Assembly: GCF_030704685.1 (NCBI RefSeq)
Contig: NZ_JAUZDX010000032.1
Span: 1-34,815, forward strand
Source of the DNA: Acidovorax sp. A1169
Lineage (GTDB): Bacteria; Pseudomonadota; Gammaproteobacteria; Burkholderiales; Burkholderiaceae_C
Direction of reading: 5' to 3'
Length of the DNA stretch: 34,815 nt
Within the stretch, counting starts at the first letter, position 1; each line of letters begins with the position of its first letter. Shown piece after piece: positions 1 through 8,300 of this stretch. Below the pieces are notes generated by a model. The model made no database searches and was not told where the DNA came from. It was given only the letters and a program-made list of their open reading frames with translations. The position numbers were made by a program, and so were the translations under genes.

Positions 1-365
1 GAGTTATCCCGCCGAAACGAGATGACGTTCGGACTGCTTTCCAAAATGGCCAGTCCTTCTGCTTTCAATGTCAAACCGAACTGCCCTGTGGGGCTGCTCC
101 AAGAGCCTCCACGGTACATGTAGTCTCCCAGTTCCGCTTTGATGGAATCGGTTTTAGTTTTGAGATCCCTGGACAGGACCGGATAGTCGTTCGCGGTGGC
201 TGGGGGAAGCGCTGACTTTGAAGCCACAATGGCCACACGCACCGCTCCTTCCTCCATTGCGATCTTCTTCATCTCTGCGAGCTCGCTCGGGTCCACATTC
301 GAGGCGTTGACGGATATGCAGGCTGTAGCCTGCGCGAGCAGAACGACCCATTGGTTCAATTTCAT
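1..365 (-). CDS. Secreted protein with protease-propeptide-like domain, C-terminus cut by window edge
   Basis: The frame opens at an ATG at 365 and runs without a stop off the left edge, so only the first 121 or so residues are visible. An AAGGGAGA ribosome site precedes the ATG at proper spacing. The first ~20 residues (MKLNQWVVLLAQATACISVNA) form a hydrophobic stretch resembling a Sec signal peptide. The following ~100 residues include a VRVAIVAS strand, and later FGLTLKAEGLAILESSPNV, which has the strand-helix look of inhibitor I9/subtilisin propeptides. This suggests the front of an S8-type serine peptidase or a free I9-like inhibitor; the catalytic part would lie outside the window. The open frame and signal peptide are seen directly; the family is inferred from pattern only. 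Confidence 0.55.
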   Translation of the reverse strand, partial: MKLNQWVVLLAQATACISVNASNVDPSELAEMKKIAMEEGAVRVAIVASKSALPPATANDYPVLSRDLKTKTDSIKAELGDYMYRGGSWSSPTGQFGLTLKAEGLAILESSPNVISFRRDN

Positions 366-808
366 GGGATCTCCCTTGAAATAATGACGCTCTCATCAGC
401 CGCAGCGTGCGGGGGGCGAAGCAGCAGCGCACTTTGCTCCGAAGGGACTGAGCAAGCAAGGAATTCTTTGCGACGCGACTGGGAGTCGTCCGGCAATCGC
501 ACTGACCAGGCGCGTACTTCACTGGCCGTCCGGGGCCTCCTGGAGACTCTTCCTGCGCACGGGGTTGGATGGCGCGTCTGGACTTGACTGCCAGGGTGCA
601 ATGTGTTCGCTTACCCTTCAGTTCCCGGTGCTGGATGCAGAAAAATCCACTTTGCTTTCCTCCTGAAATTCACTATGGTTTCGCCCGGCGGGGCGAACCG
701 CAAGTGAGTTCTTTCCGTCGCTGTCGCCACAGCTCTGATCCCAGATCGAAGGCCGTGGCGTTGGCGTCCAAACAGGGGCGTGGTAGCTAACATGGGCCTG
801 TTTACGGG
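366..808. other. Intergenic stretch without a recognisable gene
   Basis: Short open frames on both strands show no known domain or good ribosome site. An imperfect hairpin (GGTTTCGCCC pairing with GGGGCGAACC, about 675-697) is present but has no T-tract. The left end should hold the promoter of the truncated leftward gene; no clear -35/-10 pair stands out. Confidence 0.5.
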
Positions 809-1840
809 TTACTCATCATGTTTTTTGGCGATGAGCGACTCCGGCTGCGCCTGAATGGTGTCCAGGCGGCGCATCAGTTCCGCTGTCAGCTGCTGGCGTG
901 CCGAATCCGCCGCGGAGGTCGCGGCGAGCAGCCGCTCCAGCTCCAGGTTCCGTTGGGTGGCCTGGTGCAGCTCTGTGTGCAGGCGGGCAAGGTCATGCTC
1001 CCGGCCCTGGGCCTTGGCGGACATTTCCTCCAATTGCTGGGACATGCCCGCGAAGCCCTCGGCAGCCTGCTGTGCCGCCAGCAACTGCGCCTGTAGTTGC
1101 TGAAACTGCGACTTGAGCTGCGCCAGTTCGCGCGCGAGCGCTTGGTTCTGCAGGTGGTCGTTGCGCATCTGCTGCTGGTTGGCCGAGACGGCCGCACTGG
1201 CCTTGGTCAGTTCCGTCTGCAGGTACTGCAACTGGTGCTCGTGCTGGCGTAGCTCGCGCTCGCGCTGCTCCTTGGACGCTTCGCGGAAGTGCTCCAGCGC
1301 CTCCCTGGCGTGGGTGTGCTTTTCTTCCAAGGACTGGCTGTGTGCTTGGGCACTCTCAAGCCGGGTCTGCAGCTGGGTCGTTTGCTCGACCAGTTGGGCC
1401 TGCTCGATCGCCTTGGCGGCCAACTGCCTGCCGGCGTGCTCGAGGGATTCGCGTTCCCTGGCCAACTCAAGCTGGGCCTGTTCCAGCTGCCGCCTGGCCG
1501 CGGCCGTTTCGCTCTTGGAGGTCTCCAGGCTGGCCTTGTACTGCGCCTCCTTGGCGTTGAACTCCTCCATCAGTGCAACGACCCGTGCATTGGCATCGAA
1601 CTCCAACCTGGTGGACAGGCGGCCTACCAATTCGGCGAGCTCATCGCTGATGCTGATTTTTGGTGCCGTGGCGGCGGCTTCCTCGTCTTCGATTTCCTTG
1701 AGGTATCTGTGGATGGTCACCTTGGAGCCGGTATTGCCCAGCTCGACGCGCACCGAATCGATGGACGGGTACTTCCCCTGGCTGATCAGCCTATCCCTGG
1801 CTCGTAACACCTCAGACTTGTAGATTCCCGCTCTGGCCAT
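809..1840 (-). CDS. KfrA-like DNA-binding protein with long coiled coil
   Basis: 343 residues. Residues ~1-60 match the KfrA N-terminal DNA-binding type (plasmid replication region DNA-binding N-term): a basic start, the SIDSVRVELGNTGSKVTIHR helix-turn-helix-like segment, and an acidic linker. Residues ~90-325 are a near-continuous Gln/Ala/Glu/Leu-rich heptad coiled coil. KfrA proteins of IncP/IncU-type plasmids bind their own promoter and form filaments that help plasmid segregation; chromosomal and island copies also exist. The start has GGAGGA seven bases upstream. The two direct repeats at 1866-1893 lie just upstream and are probably its own operators. No ParA/ParB, KorA or replication gene accompanies it here, so it may be a plasmid-derived orphan. 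The family call is firm; the role in segregation is inference. Confidence 0.85.
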   Translation of the reverse strand: MARAGIYKSEVLRARDRLISQGKYPSIDSVRVELGNTGSKVTIHRYLKEIEDEEAAATAPKISISDELAELVGRLSTRLEFDANARVVALMEEFNAKEAQYKASLETSKSETAAARRQLEQAQLELARERESLEHAGRQLAAKAIEQAQLVEQTTQLQTRLESAQAHSQSLEEKHTHAREALEHFREASKEQRERELRQHEHQLQYLQTELTKASAAVSANQQQMRNDHLQNQALARELAQLKSQFQQLQAQLLAAQQAAEGFAGMSQQLEEMSAKAQGREHDLARLHTELHQATQRNLELERLLAATSAADSARQQLTAELMRRLDTIQAQPESLIAKKHDE

Positions 1841-1865
1841 GACTTCCTCCGATTTTTTCGTACCG

Positions 1866-1893
1866 TATTACATACCATGATATTACATACCAT
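1866..1893 (-). promoter_or_regulatory. Tandem direct repeats upstream of the kfrA-like gene, candidate operators
   Basis: TATTACATACCAT occurs at 1866-1878 and again exactly at 1881-1893, a 15-bp period. In the sense of the gene this reads ATGGTATGTAATA twice, followed by a weaker third echo (CGGTACGAA). They sit 26 bp upstream of the start codon and overlap the only AT-rich promoter-like stretch. KfrA proteins are known autorepressors that bind repeats in their own promoter, so these are the likely binding sites. Binding itself is inference. Confidence 0.6.
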
Positions 1894-2238
1894 TCAGTGC
1901 GGTAGGAATGGGATAATTTCTAGAAAATTCAGAGCAGTTAATAAGGGTTTATCTGTCCTGATGCCGATGAGAGACACGAAAATGCTGGGGCTCAACATGT
2001 ATTGGCTCGGGTGGGGTATTTTTGAGATGGCCAGGGGTGCTGAGCAACCGCGGGTCGGGGCTGCGGTAGTGTTTGTTGTCGAAACATGAGTGAGCCAAGT
2101 TCAGGTCGTCAATGGCCAAAGCTCGTGAACTAGCGGTACAGCAGTTTGTGGCGGATCTGATCGACCAGTTGTGCTTACTCCACACTGAGAAGGCACTGGA
2201 GGAGAACGGCACGCAGCGATCTTCTCGGAGGCAACGAA

Positions 2239-2259
2239 GGCGCGGCCTATGGCCGCGCC
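2239..2259 (-). terminator. Perfect 9-bp hairpin downstream of the giant gene
   Basis: GGCGCGGCC-TAT-GGCCGCGCC forms a perfect 9-bp stem with a 3-base loop, about 100 bases after the stop of the leftward giant gene. The following bases on the minus strand are only modestly T-rich (TTCGTT), so it could be a weak intrinsic terminator or an mRNA 3' stabilising stem. Confidence 0.45.
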
Positions 2260-2361
2260 ATGCACTGCATCTGATCCCCGCGCCGTTTTTACTTAGACAG
2301 TACGCATGGGCAACTTGGAAGACCGGGCGCGACTTGATCCGTACCCGCCAAATCGGCCCGC

Positions 2362-5300
2362 TTAAGCGAACTCAATCCCCTTGGCCGCCAGCCCCACCAG
2401 ATCAATCCGCACCGCGTTGAGCTCCAGATTCGCCGCCATCACCGTCAGCTCACTGCCCGACACCCCGCCCGACATCAGGTCCAGCAGCGGCTTGAGCTCG
2501 GCCTGCGTGCCCGCACGGCCCACCACATTCGTCCACAGCGTCTGCGCAATCTGCGTGGGGGTGCTCACCCCCAGCAGCTGCAGCCCCAGCCCTGCAATGG
2601 TCTGGCTGGTGGTGCCGGCATCCAGCAGGCGGATCACCTCGCCCACCACGCCCTTGTTGGTGAGCAGGGCCGGGCCGCCCAGGGCACCCAGCAGCTTGGC
2701 CGCTTCGCCCGCATGGCCGTTCAGGTCCAAGGCCAGCTTGGTGTCATTGAACGTGACCCGCTCCACCCGCGTCACATCCAGCATCGCCCCATCGGTCAGG
2801 CGCTGCAAGGTGAAGGTGCCATTGTTCTGGGATTGCACATAGGTCTGCCCCAGGGTGGCCGGGATGACCACGGTGTCGATGCCTGCCCCTCCATCCACAT
2901 ACCGCGCCAGGCCCAAGGTCGGGGTGATGGTGTTGTTGCCTGCATCGCCGGTCACGGTGATATCGCGCACGGCATCCACGCGAACCGCTCCCGCTGCACC
3001 CATGCCTTCCAGCAACTGCGCCGGCGTCTTGCCCGCACTCTGCTCGGGGAAGACCTGGGCGAACAGCGTCGCCACTTCCAGCGCCGTCTTGCCCGTCAGG
3101 CTCTGGATGATGGCCCCCTCGCCCTGGTTCAGATCGCGGCCAATCCACTTCTGGAACAGATAGGCCCCGGCTTCCTCGGCGGCGCTGTGCGCCACCGTCA
3201 GGCTCGGCCCCGTCGCAAACCGCACCTGCTCGACATCCACCAGCCAGTCGGAGACGCCCGAAGCGGTGTGCGTGAGCTTGATGCCTGCGCCGTCCAGGGT
3301 CACGGTGTAGTCCGTCTTCTGCCCTTCCTGGATGGCCACGTCAAAGCCCGTGCCGCCATTGAGTTTGTCGCTGCCCGTGCCACCGGAGAGCAGGTCATTG
3401 CCCGCATCACCAAACACGATGTCGTCGCCCGCATCGCCATAGACCTGGTCATCGCCGCCCTCGCTGCCCACCACATCGTTGCCGCCACCGCCGTGGATGA
3501 TGTCGTCATCGGGCCCGAGCACGATCCACTGGGCGCCGCTGTCGCCGCTGGCCATGTTCTGGCCGGCGCCGCCGATGACACGCACATTGCCAACGACCGC
3601 CACGAACTCGATGTTGTCCACCTGGATCACCGAACCTGCAGGCAGGCCGCGCGCGTCGATGATCACCGCCTGCTTGCCATCGGCAGGGTTGGCGCTGCCG
3701 TTGATGACGAGCGGCACGCTGGGGTTGAAGCCCACCCCAGCCGTAGGCTTCAAGATCTGCACCGACAGCGGCTCATTGGGCCCCAGGGTGGCATAGAACA
3801 CCTGGCCGGCGTTGGTCAGCTCGGGGTTGTTGCCGGTGACCCGCTCGATGCGGAACCCCAGTTCGGCCAGGGCGGCAGAGCCTGTGGACGTGCCAGACAG
3901 GCCTTCGGCCGACAGCCCCACCCCGGTGGGTACGCTGACGGAGACGATGGAATGGCCATCGGCTGCCTTGACGATGGGGATGTCGGCCAGCGGGGTGGGT
4001 GTGCCTGCGGTATCGGGCCGGGTGGGCAGCACCACCGGCACGGTGATGATGGTGGAGCCTGCAGGGCCCGACTCGGTGGTGACCGGCACGCCATCGATGG
4101 TGGTGGCCGGTGGGGTGCCGCCGCCTGAATCGACCGCAATGGCGGTGCTGACCACCGTGGTGGTGTTGTTCAGCACCGCCGACGCAATGCCGTCATTGAC
4201 GCTGATCGTGAACGTGGTGGTCTCGGTCGCCCCCGGAGCTACGCGACCCACTGCCGGTTTGAACACCAGGGCGCGAAGCGCTGCCTGGATGGCGGCGGGA
4301 GTGCCTGCCGCATGGGTGTACGTGAGCCCGCCATCGGCGGTGGAGAAGCCCGAGGCCGTGAGCGAGGCCGCAGTGAACGCCCCCTTGGCGGCCATGTCCA
4401 GCGTGATGGTGACCGTCTCGGAGGCCCCCACGTCCGGGTCGGTAATGGTGATGCCGGCGAACGGCGAGATCGTTGCGTTGTCGTTGACGGCTTGCCCCGT
4501 CACGACCCCACTCACCGCAGGCGCCACGTTGTTGCCAGAGGCCGTGATCGAATTGCCAAACAGGTCGGCGATCACCACGGCCGTGGCCGCACCCGTGTTC
4601 CAGTCCTCCAGCATGCCAAGGTTGTAGGTGGTGGTGTCGGTGGAGCTGGTGCCGTCCTTGTTCAGCTTCAGCGCCAACTGGGCCTTGTCGGTGACGCTCA
4701 TGGTCATGGTGAAGCTGGTGTTGGACGTGATGTCCACATTGGGCGTATTGGTCAACGTGTAGTTGATCGCCCCCTGGCCCAGAAAGCGAACGCGGTTGGC
4801 CGTGATGTCATTGTTCGCCCCGGTCAGCGAGAGGAAGTTGTTGCCCGTGACCACCAGCACGCCGGTGGCCACGTTGTAGGTGGCCGAGGTGACTGTGGGG
4901 GCCACCACATTGGTCACCGTGACACCATTGCCAGTCGGGTCGGCCACCATCACGGCGGCATCCGGGCCTGCGGCCCAGTCCTCTGCGGCAACCAGGTTGT
5001 ACGTATTGACGCTGGTGGAGCTGGTGCCGTTCTTGTTCATGATCAGGTTGGCACCCAGGCGGTCAGCGGCGCTCAGGGTCAGCGTGAAGCTGGTGCCACT
5101 GGTGATCTCCACATTGCTGGTGGTGGTCAGCGTGTAGCTGGCGCCCCCTTCGCCCTGCAGGCTCAGCTTGTTGGCCACGATGTCGTTGTTGGCACCGAAG
5201 AGGCTCGTGAACCCGGTACCGGTGACCGTCAGCACGCCGGTGTTGGCGTTGTAGACGGAGCTGGTGATGGTCGGGACAGCCACGTTGCTCACCGTGATGG

Positions 5301-8300
5301 GCGAGGTGGCATCGGCGATGTTGCCGCCGGTGACCGGGCTGTTCCAGTCGTCGGCGGCGGCCAGGTTGTAGGAGGTGCCGCTGGTGGCGGTGGTGCCATT
5401 CTTGTTGAACAGCGCCTCCACAGCCGCCTGGTCGGCACCGGCCAGGGTCACGGCAAAGCTGGTGCCCGAGAGCACTTCGACATTGCCCGTTGTGCTCAGC
5501 GTGCGCGTGGCACCGCCTTCGCCGGTGATGGTCAGGGTGCTGACCGTGACGTCGTTGGTCGCCCCCAGGGTCTGGACCAGGTTGGTGCCGGTGACGGTGA
5601 GCACGTGCGTGGTCACGTCGTAGGTGGCCGAAGTGATCGTAGGGGCACTGACATTCGACACCGTCACCGCATTGCCGGTGAGGTCGGCGCCCGAGGCGGT
5701 GGTCACATCCCAGCTGGCCGCAGCGGCCAGGTTGAAGGCGGTGGCGTCGGCGGCGGTGGTACCAGTCTTGTTCAGCAGGCCGCCCACGGCCAGCTTGTCT
5801 GCGGCGTTCAGGGTGACCGAAAACGCCGTGGCGCTGGCAGCGGTGACGTTGGCAGTGGTGAGGGTGTAGGAGCCCCCGCCCTGACCGACGACCGACAGCT
5901 TGCTCACATCAATGGTGTCGCCACCGACGAGGTTGACGGCCGATACCGAGAGGATGCCGGTGGCGGCATCGTAGGCGGACGAGAGGATGCTCGGAGCGGC
6001 ATTGGCGACGGTGATGCCGTTGCCGGTGAGGTCGGCGATGTTGCCGCCGGTGATGACGCTGTTCCAGTCGTCGGCAGCAGCGATGTTGTAGGTGGTGGCG
6101 CTGCTGGCCGAAGAAGTACCGTTCTTGTTGAGCAGCGAGGCGACGCCGGCGATGTCTGCTCCCGTGAGGGTGACGGTGAAGCTGGTGGCCGAGGTGACCT
6201 CCACATTGCCCGTGGTGGACAGGGTGTAGGTGGCACCGCCCTCGCCGGTGATGGTGAGCTTGTTGACGGTGACGTCGTTGGTGGCGCCGATGGGCTTGAC
6301 CAGGCCGGTGCCGGTGACCACCAGGGTGTTGGTGGTGCCGTCGTAGGTGGCGCTGGTGATGGTAGGGGAGCTGACGTTGGCGACCGTCACAGCGTTGCCG
6401 GTGAGGTCGGCGCTGGAGGTGGTGGTCTGGTTCCAGTTGGCGGCAGCGGCCAGGTTGAACACCGTGGTGTCCACGGCAGAGGTGCCGTTGGTGTTCAGGA
6501 TGCCATTGATGGCCAGCTTGTCTGCGGCATTCAGGGTGACCGAGAACGCCGTGGAGCTGCTGGCCGTGACGTTGGCCGTGGTCAGGGTGTAGCTGCCGGC
6601 CTGGCCGGTGAGGGACAGTTTGGACACATCAATGGTGTCGCCCCCCACGATGTTCAGGGCCGAGACCGAGAGGATGCCGGTGGCGGCATCGTAGGTGGCA
6701 CTGGCAATGCTGGGCGCGGCGTTGGATACCGTGATGCCGTTGCCCGTGAGGTCGGCAATGCTGCCACCGGTGATGACACTGTTCCAATCGTCGGCCGCCG
6801 CCAGGTTGTAGGTGGTGGCACCTGCCGAAGAAGTACCGTTCTTGTTGAGCAGGGCATCGACCGCCGCGATATCGGCACCCGCCACGGTGAAGGTGAAGCT
6901 GGTGGCGGATGTGACTTCCACATTGCCGGTGGTGGACAGGGTGCGCGTGGCGCCACCCTCTCCGATGATCGTTAGCTTGTTGATCGTGACATCGTTGGTG
7001 GCGCCGATGGTCCTGACCAAATTGGTACCAGTGACGGAGAAGACGTGGGTCGTACCGTCATAGGTGGCGCTGGTGATGGTAGGAGCGGCCACATTGGAGA
7101 CCGTGACGCCGTTGGCCGTGAGGTCGGCCGACGCCGAGGTGGTGACTTCCCAGTTGGCTGCGGCGGCCAGGTTGAACACCGTGGTGTCCACCGCCGTAGT
7201 GCCGTTGGTGTTCAGGATGCCATTGATGGCCAGTTTGTCTGCGGCGCTCAGGGTGACCGAGAAGGCCGTGGTGCTGCCGGCCGTGACGTTGGCCGTGGTC
7301 AGGGTGTAGCTGCCCGCCTGGCCTGTGAGGCTGAGCTTGCTGACATCGATGGTGCCGCCGTTGGTGAAGTTGGCGCCCGTGACCGACAGGATGCCGGTGG
7401 CGGCATCGTAGGTGGCGCTGGAGACGGAGGCAGGGGCGTTGGAGACCGTGATGCCGTTGCCAGTCAAATCCTGGATGTTGCCGCCGGTGACCACGCTGTT
7501 CCAGTCGTCGGCGGCTGCCAGGTTGTAGGTGGTGCTGCTGGCGGAGGAGGTACCGTTCTTGTTGAGCAGGGCATCGACCGCGGCGATGTCGGCACCAGCT
7601 AGCGTGAAGGTGAAGCTGGTGGCCGAGGTGACTTCCACATTGCCTGTGGTAGACAGCGTGCGCGTGGCACCGCCTTCGCCGGTGATGGTCAGTGCGCTGA
7701 TGGTGACGTCGTTGGTGGCGCCGATGGTACTGACAAGATTGGTACCCGTGACGGTGAAGACGTGGGTGGCGCCGTTGTAGGTGGCGCTGGTGATGGTGGG
7801 GGCGGCGACGTTGGAAACGGTCACTCCGTTGCCGGTCAGGTCGGCGGTGGCGCTGGCCTGCCAGCCTGCGGCCGCAGCCAGATTGAAGGTGGTGCCGCCA
7901 GCGGCAGACGTGCCGTTGTTGTTCAATAGGCCGTTGACAGCCAGCTTGTCCGCAGCATTGAGTGTGACGGAGAAGGCGGTGGTGCTGCTTGCGGTGGTGT
8001 TGCTGGTGGTCAGGGTGTACGTGCTGCCGCCCTGGCCTGTCAGGGTAAGGTTTCCGACGACGACGTTGCCGCCATTGGTAAGGTCGGCTCCGGTTACGGA
8101 GAGAGTGCCGTTGGCTGCGTCGTAGGTGGCGCTGGTTATCGTCGGGAAGTTGGCGACTGTGACCCCTACCTTTTGCGTTGTGGAAATCCCTGCGGCGCCT
8201 GGTGCGCTTCCGTTTGAAGCTGCACCACCGGCGCCTGCCGCTCCAGTGTTCCCCGTGGCGAGGGAAGCATTGGTCACACTGTCTATAGTTGCGGTACCGC

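Noticed and set aside
1113..1823. 236-codon plus-strand frame opposite the kfrA-like gene
   Set aside because: Ser/Ala/Cys-rich shadow of the coiled-coil codons; no domain.
1877..2238. Short frames between the kfrA-like gene and the giant gene
   Set aside because: No domain, no ribosome site and overlapping on both strands.
2713..6975. Long open frames on the plus strand opposite the giant gene (471 and 887 codons)
   Set aside because: They are shadows of the repetitive GC-rich coding strand: low-complexity Gly/Val/Asp content, no ribosome sites, no domains.
4880..8150. Possible CRISPR array from regular repeats
   Set aside because: Repeats are ~350 bp coding units with continuous reading frame, not 20-50 bp repeats with spacers.
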